A stretch of DNA of 27,807 nucleotides from NCBI GenBank assembly GCA_964603025.1, contig CAZRTO010000012.1, forward strand, positions 1-27,807, in the 5' to 3' direction. The translations under genes and the position numbers were made by a program. Under the pieces are notes generated by a model. The model searched no databases. It was not told where the DNA came from and saw only the letters and a list, made by a program, of their open reading frames with translations. Source of the stretch: CALFCX01 sp964603025 (GTDB lineage: Bacteria; Margulisbacteria; WOR-1; JAKLHX01). Within the stretch, counting starts at the first letter, position 1. The number at the start of each line of letters is the position of its first letter. Shown piece after piece: positions 8,030-16,077 of the stretch.

Positions 8030-8515
8030 ATGTATATTTTTCCGGTAATGGCACTTGTTCTGGCAGTATTTCACATCTTTATTGATAAGAAGTCCAGAAA
8101 TATCGGAAAGATAGTTGAAATGCTGCTCCAGTATATGCTGGTTTTGGTGATCGGGATTGGAGGTCTTTTTGCTTTTTACGGCCATGCTTTTTTGTCCGAA
8201 AAGATAGCGCAAAGCATCGGTTGGCAGCCGGGGAGCCCCTTTCAGTTTGAGGTGGCGGCAGCGAATCTGGCTTTCGGAGTATTGGGGATCCTGTGCGTCT
8301 GGTTCAGAAAAGGCTTTTGGCTTGCTACGGGGATAGGAGTGTCGGTCTTCTATTTCGGGGCCGCGTTCGTGCATATAAGGGAAATGATCGAAAGATACAA
8401 TTACGCGGTTAATAATGCCGGGTCGATGCTCTGGGTGAACGATATAGGCATTCCCTTGTTCCTTCTTACGCTTCTGGGGGCGTATTTTTTCATGAACAGA
8501 AGATCTATCCTATAA
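8030..8515 (+). CDS. DUF6790-like integral membrane protein
   Basis: A 161-residue protein with four or five hydrophobic segments: residues about 2-16, 29-50, a segment around AAANLAFGVLGILCVWF, one around WLATGIGVSVFYFGAAF, and a C-terminal one. The segment GWQPGSPFQFEVAAANLAFG resembles the conserved block of the DUF6790 family; its function is unknown. The frame is open further upstream, but ATG 8030 was chosen because GGAGG (8017-8021) lies eight bases before it. It is divergent from ald (108 bases between starts) and convergent with the NRAMP-type gene, whose stop is 13 bases away. Confidence 0.65.
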   Translation: MYIFPVMALVLAVFHIFIDKKSRNIGKIVEMLLQYMLVLVIGIGGLFAFYGHAFLSEKIAQSIGWQPGSPFQFEVAAANLAFGVLGILCVWFRKGFWLATGIGVSVFYFGAAFVHIREMIERYNYAVNNAGSMLWVNDIGIPLFLLTLLGAYFFMNRRSIL

Positions 8516-8527
8516 GCACAAAGGGGA

Positions 8528-9760
8528 TCAGCCTTTTCCGAGCAGTACCATCCCGAGATATATAACGGCGACCACAACTATCCCGACCACCGCCGATACT
8601 GCTATCCCGTTGAACAGCCGGCTGTTACGGTGTTTGCCCATGAGCAGTCTGTTATTTGAAAGCAGCAGTATGAATATAAGGAGCACCGGCGTTATCAGTC
8701 CGGCTACCACCTGGGCCAGGATGATGAGGGGGAATATAGGAATTCCCGGGATAAGCACAAAAATGGCGCCGGCTACCACAAGCCCGGTGAATATCCTGTA
8801 GAACGTGGGGGCCTCTTCAGGGCGCTTGTTAAGGCCGTTCTCAAACCCGAACGCTTCGCATACGGCATAAGCGGTGGTCAACGGCAGGAGGAATGTGGCA
8901 AGCACTGCCGAAGCCAGCAACCCTATGCCGAAAAGTATAAAGGCAAATTCGCCGGCAAGCGGCCGCAGAGCCATGGCCGCGTCTGATATATCGCTGATCC
9001 TGACACCGTGCTTGAAAAGCGTGGCTGCCGAGGCGATTATTATGAAAAAAGATATCGCGTAATCCGACAGGAATGAGCTCAGCCATACCTCCCAACGGAC
9101 AAAATTGATATGTCTTTTAGTCAAGCCCTTGTCCACTATCATAGATTGGATGAAGAACAGCATCCACGGTGCGATAGTGGTCCCGACAAAGGCCACCATC
9201 AGCATAAGATAATCGCTGTTCATCTGTATCGAGGGCACAAAGGTCTGCCTGAGAGCCAGCTCCCAATCTGGCTTGGCCATAAAGGCCGAGCCTATATAGC
9301 TTAGGACCACCATGGAGATCACCAGCAGGCCTCTCTCGACTATCTTATAGGTGCCTTTGTGTACCAGGTACCATATAGCGACAGCGGCCGCCGGCACGAA
9401 AAAGTAGCGCGATACCCCGAACATCTCTATTCCGCCGGCGAGACCCCCAAAATTGGAGATTATCGTGGCCATGTTGGCTATGGAAAGGCACAGTACCGAA
9501 AAAGCCGCCCACCTAAGGCCGAAATTCTCCCTTATCAGGTCCATCAGCCCTTTGCCGGTCACCACTCCCATCCGCGCGCACATATCAAGCACTACAGTCA
9601 GGGCGATGGTTATTATAAGCAGTACCCAGAGAAAGCTGTAGCCAAAGTGCGCGCCGGCCGCCGAATTGCTGGCAATGCCCCCGACGTCATTATCCCCGAT
9701 GGCGGTCAGCAGACCCGGCCCCATGAGAGAGAAAAAAACAAATATTTTGGCTAGTCTCAA
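8528..9760 (-). CDS. NRAMP-family divalent metal transporter, divergent metal site
   Basis: A roughly 410-residue polytopic inner-membrane protein of the NRAMP/MntH family, with about 11 hydrophobic helices and the GPGLLTAIGDND helix 1. In canonical members helix 1 carries Asp-Pro-Gly-Asn and helix 6 Met-Pro-His. Here the equivalents read D-V-G-G (Asp25 kept, Asn replaced by Gly) and A-P-W (in GTTIAPWMLFF), so the Asn, Met and His are missing. This suggests a different ion, possibly Mg2+ as reported for NRAMP-related magnesium transporters. The start was set at TTG 9760 because AAAGGGGA precedes it and a TATAAT box at 9794-9799 lies between it and the more upstream in-frame GTG at 9820. Confidence 0.75.
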   Translation of the reverse strand: MRLAKIFVFFSLMGPGLLTAIGDNDVGGIASNSAAGAHFGYSFLWVLLIITIALTVVLDMCARMGVVTGKGLMDLIRENFGLRWAAFSVLCLSIANMATIISNFGGLAGGIEMFGVSRYFFVPAAAVAIWYLVHKGTYKIVERGLLVISMVVLSYIGSAFMAKPDWELALRQTFVPSIQMNSDYLMLMVAFVGTTIAPWMLFFIQSMIVDKGLTKRHINFVRWEVWLSSFLSDYAISFFIIIASAATLFKHGVRISDISDAAMALRPLAGEFAFILFGIGLLASAVLATFLLPLTTAYAVCEAFGFENGLNKRPEEAPTFYRIFTGLVVAGAIFVLIPGIPIFPLIILAQVVAGLITPVLLIFILLLSNNRLLMGKHRNSRLFNGIAVSAVVGIVVVAVIYLGMVLLGKG

Positions 9761-9793
9761 GAAAATTCCCCTTTGGAAGGCGCTACAAAACCT

Positions 9794-9799
9794 ATTATA
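9794..9799 (-). promoter_or_regulatory. -10 box for the NRAMP-type gene
   Basis: A perfect TATAAT on the minus strand, with a weak TTGTGC 17 bases upstream as a -35. The predicted transcription start near 9787 is downstream of the GTG at 9820, which supports the TTG start at 9760. Confidence 0.4.
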
Positions 9800-9847
9800 T
9801 AAGCTTTGCAAGCCGAGCACAATGCGGTTTTTCCGGATTTCCTGGGG

Positions 9848-9853
9848 TAGAAT
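9848..9853 (+). promoter_or_regulatory. -10 box directly upstream of miaB (possible leaderless mRNA)
   Basis: TAGAAT ends six bases before the miaB ATG at 9860, and no purine-rich ribosome-binding site is seen. If used, transcription would begin at or next to the start codon. No clear -35 is visible. Confidence 0.3.
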
Positions 9854-9859
9854 TGTGAT

Positions 9860-11164
9860 ATGAAGCGGGAAAAGCGTTATTTTATAAAGACTTACGGCTG
9901 TCAGATGAACGAGAACGATTCCGAGATAATGGCGGGGATCCTTGAGTCAAAAGGCTACAGGCCTGCGGATAACGCCGCTTGTGCCGATATCATCATCGCC
10001 AATACCTGTTCGGTGCGTGACGGCGCGGAAAGAAAAGCAAAAGGATTTATTGCCGACCTTGTCCATCTCAAAAAAAAGAATAAAGACCTGCTTATAGGCA
10101 TAACAGGTTGTATGGCGGAGAGAATGGGGGAGGAGCTGCTGAAAAAATATAAGTTCGCGGATTTTGTTCTGGGGCCGAATAAAGAAATGGAGCTGCTAAC
10201 AATAGGCCCTCACCCCTTACCCCTCTCCACAAAGTGGAGAGGGGAAGAGCGAAGCGAAGGGGTGAGGGTGGGTGACTCCCCTTTTTTCAAAGATTCTTCC
10301 ATTGCCAAAAGGGAAAATGCCGTCAACGCCTGGATCACGATAATGGAGGGCTGTGACAATTATTGTTCCTATTGCATCGTTCCTTACGTCCGCGGCAGAG
10401 AAAAAAGCCGTCCCGTTAAGGATATTCTCCGCGAGATAGAAAACCTTGACAAGAGTATTTTCAAAGAAGTCACTCTTCTCGGGCAGAACGTGAATTCGTA
10501 TGAGTTCGGTCTCGCGGACCTGCTCAAGCAGGTATCTGCAGTGGACGGCATACACAGGATAAGGTTCATGACCTCGCATCCGCGCGATATGAGCGATGAT
10601 ATCATCCGGGCCGTTGCGGAAAATGACAAGGTCTGTGAGTATTTTCATCTGCCTCTGCAGAGCGGCGATGATGATATATTAAAGGCAATGAACCGCGGTT
10701 ATGATACGGCTTATTACCGGCGGCTTGTCGGCAAGATACGCGACCTGGTTCCTTCCGCAGCCATAACTTCCGACGTTATAGCCGGTTTTCCAGGAGAGAC
10801 CGACAGGAATTTCCAAAACACACTGGACCTGGTCCGGGAATTGGAATTTGATACCGTGAACACCCTGGCATTTGATCCGCGACCGGGGACAAAGGCCGAA
10901 AAACTTTCCGGCCGTCTGACAAAAGGGGTCATCTCGGACAGGCTTCAGAGACTGATGCGCACTGTCGAGGACGTGACAGCCGCCAAGAACTCCAAGCTTG
11001 TCGGAGGGGCCTTTGAGCTCCTTGTGGAATCCCCAGGCATAGGCCGCACCAGGGCCAACAAGATCGTTAAATTCAAAGGAAGCGGCATAAAACCGGGAGA
11101 TCTGATAACGGTCCGCATAACTGCCGCCAAGTCGTGGGTATTGCAGGGAGAGATAATAGGTTGA
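9860..11164 (+). CDS. miaB: MiaB, tRNA methylthiotransferase, with in-frame palindromic insert
   Basis: A 434-residue radical SAM enzyme that adds the 2-methylthio group to N6-isopentenyladenosine-37 of tRNAs. The N-terminal cluster-binding cysteines are in KTYGCQMNENDSE (Cys14), NTCSVRD and GITGCMAERM. The radical SAM motif is CDNYCSYC, preceded by ITIMEGC, and a C-terminal TRAM domain follows (about 375-434). Residues about 116-137, between the N-terminal and radical SAM domains, are encoded by a 62-bp nested palindrome and read PHPLPLSTKWRGEERSEGV. This block is unlike other MiaB linkers but keeps the frame open. All catalytic motifs are intact, so the enzyme is probably active. The ATG is six bases after a TAGAAT box. 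Confidence 0.93.
   Translation: MKREKRYFIKTYGCQMNENDSEIMAGILESKGYRPADNAACADIIIANTCSVRDGAERKAKGFIADLVHLKKKNKDLLIGITGCMAERMGEELLKKYKFADFVLGPNKEMELLTIGPHPLPLSTKWRGEERSEGVRVGDSPFFKDSSIAKRENAVNAWITIMEGCDNYCSYCIVPYVRGREKSRPVKDILREIENLDKSIFKEVTLLGQNVNSYEFGLADLLKQVSAVDGIHRIRFMTSHPRDMSDDIIRAVAENDKVCEYFHLPLQSGDDDILKAMNRGYDTAYYRRLVGKIRDLVPSAAITSDVIAGFPGETDRNFQNTLDLVRELEFDTVNTLAFDPRPGTKAEKLSGRLTKGVISDRLQRLMRTVEDVTAAKNSKLVGGAFELLVESPGIGRTRANKIVKFKGSGIKPGDLITVRITAAKSWVLQGEIIG
10207..10268 (+). repeat. palindromic element A, copy 1, inside miaB
   Basis: A nested inverted repeat. The outer arms CCCTCACCCCTT (10207-10218) and AAGGGGTGAGGG (10257-10268) are perfect 12-bp complements. The inner arms CCCCTCTCCAC (10220-10230) and GTGGAGAGGGG (10234-10244) form an 11-bp stem with an AAA loop. 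The asymmetric spacer AAGAGCGAAGCG lies between the inner and outer right arms. Related copies lie at 23283-23353 and 22699-22735. Confidence 0.9.
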
Positions 11165-11170
11165 TATAAT
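11165..11170 (+). promoter_or_regulatory. -10 box for prs
   Basis: TATAAT begins immediately after the miaB stop codon. A weak -35 (TTGCAG, 11141-11146) lies 18 bases upstream. The predicted start near 11177 precedes the GGAGG site and the ATG at 11189. Confidence 0.4.
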
Positions 11171-11188
11171 AAGTATGGAGGAAGAATA

Positions 11189-12142
11189 ATGACCAGCGAC
11201 AACAACTGTTCGATGATGCTTTTTTCAGGGACTTCTTCGCCCGAACTGGCCTCGGAGATCGCGTCGGGGATCGGCAAGAACCTGGGCGAGATACAGATAT
11301 CCAAATTCCCCTGCGGAGAGATATACGCCAGGCTCAAGCAGAATGTAAGAGGGCAAAGCGTATTCGTGGTTCAGACCGGCACCTCCAACGTCAATGAAGA
11401 GATGATGGAGCTTTTTATTATCATTGACGCTTTAAAGCGCGCTTCCGCGAAGAGCATAACAGCTGTCATCCCGCACCTTCCCTATGCCAGACAGGACCGC
11501 AAGGCCGCTTCCCGTGAGCCGATATCCGCGCGGCTTTTGGCAGATCTGCTGACGACTTCAGGGGTCAACAGGGTGATAACTATGGACCTGCACTCCGACC
11601 AGATACAGGGTTTTTTCAACATCCCCGTTGACCATTTGACGGCAACGCCGCTGCTCGCGAACTATATAAAGAGCAAGAACATAAAAGACCCGATAATAGT
11701 GGCTCCCGACACCGGCCGCGCAAAAACCTCGAAGAAGTTCGCGGACAGGATCGGCGCGCCGCTGGCGATCATACATAAACAAAGGCCGGAGCACAGCAAA
11801 TCCGAGGTCATGCATGTGGTAGGAGATGTCAAAGGCCGGAGCCATATAATAGTGGATGACATGATAGATACGGCCGGTACGGCCACGGCCGGAGTAAAAG
11901 CCCTGCTCGAAATGGGGGCCAACAATGAAGTATATCTCATGGCCACTCACCCGATATTTTCCGGGCCGGCGGTCGAGCGCATAAACAAGGCGGGTTTTAA
12001 AGAGGTCATAGTTACCAACTCTGTTCCGATCTCCGCCGACAAAAAGATCAACGGCCTTAAGGTGTTGTCCATCGCCCCCATAATGGGGGAGGCGATAAGA
12101 CGGGCTTATGATAATCTGTCAATAAGCTCGCTGTTCGATTAG
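11189..12142 (+). CDS. prs: ribose-phosphate pyrophosphokinase (PRPP synthetase)
   Basis: A 317-residue cytoplasmic enzyme that makes PRPP from ribose 5-phosphate and ATP for purine, pyrimidine, His and Trp synthesis. Recognisable motifs are the ATP-binding region PYARQDRK, the metal-binding MDLHSDQIQGFF, and the PRPP loop HIIVDDMIDTAGT. Two blocks differ from the common sequence: FPCGEIYARL where most enzymes have F-S-D-G-E, and APDTGRAKTSKKFA where most have P-D-x-G-G-x-x-R-A. Length is normal for class I enzymes. The start is supported by GGAGG about seven bases upstream. It lies 24 bases after miaB, with its own TATAAT box. Confidence 0.92.
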   Translation: MTSDNNCSMMLFSGTSSPELASEIASGIGKNLGEIQISKFPCGEIYARLKQNVRGQSVFVVQTGTSNVNEEMMELFIIIDALKRASAKSITAVIPHLPYARQDRKAASREPISARLLADLLTTSGVNRVITMDLHSDQIQGFFNIPVDHLTATPLLANYIKSKNIKDPIIVAPDTGRAKTSKKFADRIGAPLAIIHKQRPEHSKSEVMHVVGDVKGRSHIIVDDMIDTAGTATAGVKALLEMGANNEVYLMATHPIFSGPAVERINKAGFKEVIVTNSVPISADKKINGLKVLSIAPIMGEAIRRAYDNLSISSLFD

Positions 12143-12152
12143 AAAATTGTCG

Positions 12153-12173
12153 GGGCGGGTTTTAAACCCGCCC
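12153..12173. repeat. palindromic element C between prs and hom
   Basis: GGGCGGGTTT and AAACCCGCCC are perfect 10-bp complements around one central T. As RNA this would be a GC-rich seven-pair stem with a TTTTAAA loop. No run of T follows, so it is not an obvious intrinsic terminator. It starts 11 bases after the prs stop. Confidence 0.65.
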
Positions 12174-12195
12174 GTACGAAATATAAGAATGGATA

Positions 12196-13473
12196 ATGAA
12201 TAAAGAAACAAAAATAGGTTTGATAGGATTAGGTACCGTGGGCGGGGGCATCGTCGCCGTTCTCAGGGATAATTCCGCGTATATAAAGGACAAAACAGGG
12301 GTCATGATTGAGCTGGCAAAAGCCGCTGATGCCGATCCTTCAAAAGGCAAACAGCTGGGGCTTGGTCAGGATGTTTTTTCTACTGATGCAAAAGATATCA
12401 TAAACGATCCCGAAATATCGATAGTTATTGAAGCCATAGGAGGCGAAAAGCCAGCGCTTCAATTTGCTTTTGATGCCCTCAAAGCCGGCAAGCATTTTGT
12501 TACCACCAACAAAGAGCTCATAGCAAAGCACGGAGCTGAAATACTGTCTCTGGCCAAAGAAAGAGGCCTTTGGGTGCTCTTTGAGGGGTCTGTAGGCGGA
12601 GGGATCCCCATAATAAGCCAGTTGCGCAGGGGGCTCTCGGCGAACAGGATCGAAGAGGTCTTTGGCATAGTCAACGGGACAACGAACTACATACTTTCCA
12701 AAATGACCGAAGAGAACATGGAGTTTTCACAGGCTCTCAAAATTGCCCAGGAGAAAGGGTTCGCCGAAAGCGATCCCAGGAACGATATAGAAGGCTATGA
12801 CGCCTCTTACAAAGCTGCGATACTTGCCTCCACTGCTTTTGACGTCAAGATCAACTGGGACAGCGTCCCGTTCGAGGGGATAAAGAGAATATCTCTGGAG
12901 GACGTGGAGTTCGCAAGGGAGATGGGGTATGTAATAAAGTTACTTGCAATAGCCAAGCAGGAAAAAGATGTCGTTGACGTAAGGGTACATCCTACGCTGG
13001 TCAGCATATCTCACCCGCTCGCCTCTGTTAAGGACGCTTTTAACGCTATTTATGTAAAGGGCAGCGCCGTGGGACAGGCGATGTTCTACGGCAAGGGTGC
13101 GGGAAGCCTGCCTACGGCTTCCGCGGCGATAGCCGACTGTATAGAGATAGCGTCTTCAGGCAACGCCCCTTTTTATCCGAAGCTTAAGGATGCCAGGCTG
13201 AAAAGCCCGGACGAAACAGAGGGCAGATATTATATCAGGCTCAAAGCCGCTGACAAGCCGGGGGTGCTAGCGGGCATTTCGGGGGCTTTCGGGGAAAAGA
13301 ACGTAAGCATAAAGAGCGCGCTGCAGAAAGAAACGGTTGATAATGCCGCCACAATTGTTATAATAACTCATAACGTCAACGCGAAGAATTTTTCCGACGC
13401 GATGGAGAAAATCTCCGGACTGCCTGCCGTTAAAGAGATCGGCAGTGTAATCCGGGTAGGAATGGAGAGCTGA
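12196..13473 (+). CDS. hom: homoserine dehydrogenase
   Basis: A 425-residue monofunctional enzyme reducing aspartate semialdehyde to homoserine in the Thr/Met pathway. Visible are the N-terminal dinucleotide fold (IGLIGLGTVGGGIV, residues about 7-20), the TTNKELIAKHG segment with the conserved Lys, the catalytic-domain signature FGIVNGTTNYILSKM and the substrate-site SDPRNDIEGYDASYKAAILA. A C-terminal ACT domain (about 345-425, from YIRLKAADKPGVLAGI) is typical of Thr-feedback-controlled enzymes. The start follows element C and a TATAAG sequence with little room for a ribosome-binding site. It is two bases upstream of the helical-repeat gene. Confidence 0.94.
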   Translation: MNKETKIGLIGLGTVGGGIVAVLRDNSAYIKDKTGVMIELAKAADADPSKGKQLGLGQDVFSTDAKDIINDPEISIVIEAIGGEKPALQFAFDALKAGKHFVTTNKELIAKHGAEILSLAKERGLWVLFEGSVGGGIPIISQLRRGLSANRIEEVFGIVNGTTNYILSKMTEENMEFSQALKIAQEKGFAESDPRNDIEGYDASYKAAILASTAFDVKINWDSVPFEGIKRISLEDVEFAREMGYVIKLLAIAKQEKDVVDVRVHPTLVSISHPLASVKDAFNAIYVKGSAVGQAMFYGKGAGSLPTASAAIADCIEIASSGNAPFYPKLKDARLKSPDETEGRYYIRLKAADKPGVLAGISGAFGEKNVSIKSALQKETVDNAATIVIITHNVNAKNFSDAMEKISGLPAVKEIGSVIRVGMES

Positions 13474-13475
13474 AA

Positions 13476-14387
13476 ATGATCGGGATACTTTCGCCGGTAA
13501 TGAAAAAGGTGGTCGAGGAAGAGGAGAGCTATCCGTCCCCGTCGGCCAAGACCAAGATCAACAAAGCCATAGGCCGCTATAAGCTGCTTTCCAAGGCCCA
13601 GAAATGGAAAGAGCATATGGACGATATAAGATTCGCTTTAGCGGACCTTTTGGTAGCGCGCGGGGAAGAGGACGATTACAGGGAAGCTCTGTCCCACTAT
13701 AATACGATCATCTCAAAGACCCACAACCAGATGCTGAAAGGCCGTTCAATGATAGGCAAGGCCGAACTGGCCATATCCGGTGTGGCCAAAATGACCGAGG
13801 ACGAGGCGATCGCCCTGTGTAAAAAAGGCTGTGCTCTGCTCAAAGGTAAGCTGGATGATTTTTTTGTGGCAAAAGGCATAGCCGTCGAGGCGGAGCTTCT
13901 GGTAAAAGAGGGAGGGCGCAAAGAGATCAGGGAGGCCTCAAAGCTGTTCGGCAAGCTCATCGGCAACAAAAAGGCCCATCCGTACTTTCGCGCGCGCGCC
14001 CTTGTAGGCCGGGCCGAGCTGGCCCTGTATTTCGGTCTGGATTCGCTGTCCAACGGTATAAAGATGTGTGAAGAGTGCCTCGGCATATTCGCGGAACGTC
14101 CGCTGGACTATTTCGCGGTGAAAGCTAGAGTGGTCGAGGCCGAGCTCCTGGTCAGAAGGGGTGCCTCATCCGATCTGCACAAGGCCGAGAGCCTGTGTCA
14201 AAAAGCTATAATTTCACCCGTACATAAGGACCTGGTAGCCAGGGCTAAACTGGTACTCGCGGAAATATCAAAAAAAGACAAAGCGCAACGTCTATTTGAC
14301 GAGGTATTCGAGCAGGACGGTTTGGACCCTTATCTCATAGAAAAAGCCAAGATAGTGGAAAAAGCGGCCAAAAGCAGGTTCAACTAG
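13476..14387 (+). CDS. alpha-helical repeat protein with about 41-residue units (unknown function)
   Basis: A 303-residue soluble protein with no recognised enzyme motif. It is built of degenerate repeats. An Ala-acidic pair within an [A]-[E/D]-[L/I] helix recurs at residues 56, 96, 139, 180, 222 and 262, a spacing of 40-43. Each is preceded by basic and small residues (for example FVAKGIAVEAELLVKEG and YFAVKARVVEAELLVRRG) and followed by a second helix with KA-x-x-L. The unit is longer than a 34-residue TPR but probably adopts a related solenoid, suggesting a protein-binding scaffold. GGAGA lies eight bases before the ATG, and the gene starts two bases after hom. Its TAG stop shares the CTAG tetranucleotide with the patatin-like gene on the other strand. 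Confidence 0.7.
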   Translation: MIGILSPVMKKVVEEEESYPSPSAKTKINKAIGRYKLLSKAQKWKEHMDDIRFALADLLVARGEEDDYREALSHYNTIISKTHNQMLKGRSMIGKAELAISGVAKMTEDEAIALCKKGCALLKGKLDDFFVAKGIAVEAELLVKEGGRKEIREASKLFGKLIGNKKAHPYFRARALVGRAELALYFGLDSLSNGIKMCEECLGIFAERPLDYFAVKARVVEAELLVRRGASSDLHKAESLCQKAIISPVHKDLVARAKLVLAEISKKDKAQRLFDEVFEQDGLDPYLIEKAKIVEKAAKSRFN

Positions 14388-15171
14388 GAGATCCCCAGCA
14401 GGGACTTTATCTGAGGCAGCGCCTGTTTGGCGCATTCTTCGCCAAGTTCGACCAGATATCCCGCCTTGTCGAGTTCAAGAGAGGTCACCTTCTCTTTTAT
14501 AGGTGTCAGCAGCACGTCGCAGTTCTTTTTTGGGTCCTTATTCTGGTTGAGAATGAAAAGGTCAAGCGCTCTGTCGAATATTTCAAGGACATTGTTGAAG
14601 CAATCGATCTTTTCTATCCTTGGGATCACATCAACCCCTATGACAAGATCGGCCCCCATTTCTCTGACGGTCGTTGATGGGAGATTCTCTTCAAGCACGC
14701 CGTCAACCAGCAGGTGATGTTCGGTCTTGAGCGGTATGTACATCCAGGGGAAAGAACAGGAAGCCCTTACGGCCTTGTAAACTTCTCCTTTGTTCAGGAT
14801 GAGCTTCTTGCCCGTGGCTATGTCTATCGCGACCGCCGAGAAAGGGATCTCCATTTCCGGGAAGGTTTTTTTCCCGATAAGGTCTATCACGAACTTTTCT
14901 ATCTCTTCACTGGAGACAAGCCCTGTTTTTGAAAGGACTATCCTGAAAAAATGTTTCCATTTCACTTTTGAAGATATCTCCATCATAGTGGTAATGTTCA
15001 CCCCTCCCGCATAGAGGGAGCCGATAAGCGATCCGACGCTGGTACCGGCTATATAGTCTATGGGGATCCTGTGATCATGAAGTACTTTGAGCACGCCTAT
15101 ATGTGCCAGCCCGCGCGCGCCCCCGCCGGAGAGCGCGAGGCCGACTTTTTTCTTTTTGAAAGGGTTGAAGA
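14384..15171 (-). CDS. patatin-like phospholipase (5' end lost in assembly gap)
   Basis: The frame is open to the N gap at 15172, so the start codon lies in the gap, probably only a few codons away. The first visible residues are FNPFKKKK, followed by the oxyanion-hole loop LALSGGGARGLAHIGVLKVL, the nucleophile elbow GTSVG (in YIAGTSVGSLIGSLYAGG) and the catalytic Asp in LLVDGVLEENLP. All parts of the Ser-Asp dyad are therefore present. About 260 residues are visible, typical for small bacterial RssA/YlbK-type patatins, which hydrolyse acyl esters of lipids. A GTG at 15094 could be taken as the start, but this would cut off the glycine loop. The stop overlaps that of the convergent helical-repeat gene in CTAG. 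Confidence 0.85.
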
Positions 15172-15271
15172 NNNNNNNNNNNNNNNNNNNNNNNNNNNNN
15201 NNNNNNNNNNNNNNNNNNNNNNNNNNNNNNNNNNNNNNNNNNNNNNNNNNNNNNNNNNNNNNNNNNNNNNN
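15172..15271. other. assembly gap (100 N), flanks not duplicated
   Basis: A run of 100 N. The left flank is the patatin N-terminus and the right flank the PyrD C-terminal region. No repeat is shared by the two flanks, so real sequence is missing: roughly the last 35 codons of pyrD and the first codons of the patatin gene. The length of 100 is probably a placeholder. Confidence 0.9.
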
Positions 15272-16077
15272 ACTATCCGGGGGTCAACAAAGTTGGCTGT
15301 GCCTACCGCGATCGCGTTTGCACCGGCCGCGAAGAACTCTTTTGCGTCCGAAGCGCTCATTATGCCGCCCATTCCTATGATCGGGATGCCCGGGATCGCC
15401 GCGCGGACCAGCCCTATCAGCTTAAGTGCCGCGGGTTTTATCGTTGGACCCGAAAGCCCGCCTGTTATCGCCTGGTTCTTCCCGGGTATGGTGACCGTGT
15501 GCTGGACGGTGTTTATCATAGACAGGATATCAGCGCCGCCTTCCGCCGCGGCTTTGGCGATAGAGGTTATATCCATGACATTGGGCGTCAGCTTGGCGAT
15601 AAGCGGAAGACCGCACACGGCCCGCACCGATGAGATCACTTCTTTTGTCATCTGAGGGTCCTTGCCGAAAGCCAGGCAGCCTTTTTTCACGTTGGGGCAG
15701 GAGATATTAACTTCGATCGCGCTTATCCCTTCCCGGCGGCATAAGATCTCCGCGGTTTGAACGTATTCTTCCACGGTCTCTCCGGCAATATTGACGATAA
15801 GCGCCGTTTTGATCTTTTTAAGCTGCGGCAGATAATTCTCTATAAAATACTCCACCCCGTCGTTCTGAAGTCCTATAGAGTTTACCAGGCCGTTCTCTAC
15901 TTCCATGAGCCGCGGCTGCGGATTGCCCTTTCTCGGCCTTATGGTGACCGTTTTTGTTGTTATGGCACCCAGCTTTTCAAGCGGCACCAGATCGGCGAAC
16001 TCAAGGCCGAACCCGAACGTTCCTGACGCGACCGTTACGGGGTTTTTCATCTCAAGGCCCGCAAGATTTATTGCCAT
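15272..16077 (-). CDS. pyrD: dihydroorotate dehydrogenase, catalytic subunit (3' end lost in gap)
   Basis: 268 residues of a class 1B dihydroorotate dehydrogenase are visible; about 35 residues and the stop lie in the gap. The enzyme oxidises dihydroorotate to orotate with FMN and passes electrons through PyrK to NAD. Visible are the N-terminal LAGLEMKNPVTVASGTFGFG, the orotate/FMN segment ENGLVNSIGLQNDGVE, the active-site Cys in VNISCPNVKKG (Cys rather than Ser is the class 1 base), the substrate loop INTVQHTVTIPGKN and the FMN phosphate site IPIIGMGGIMSASDA. It overlaps the 3' end of pyrK by ten bases, with AAGGA before the ATG, so the two are translationally coupled. Confidence 0.93.

Noticed and set aside
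9761..9820. GTG start at 9820 for the NRAMP-type gene
   Set aside because: A TATAAT box and a good ribosome-binding site place transcription and translation start further downstream.
15094..15094. GTG at 15094 as the patatin start
   Set aside because: It would remove the GGGARG oxyanion loop that is clearly encoded upstream in the same frame.
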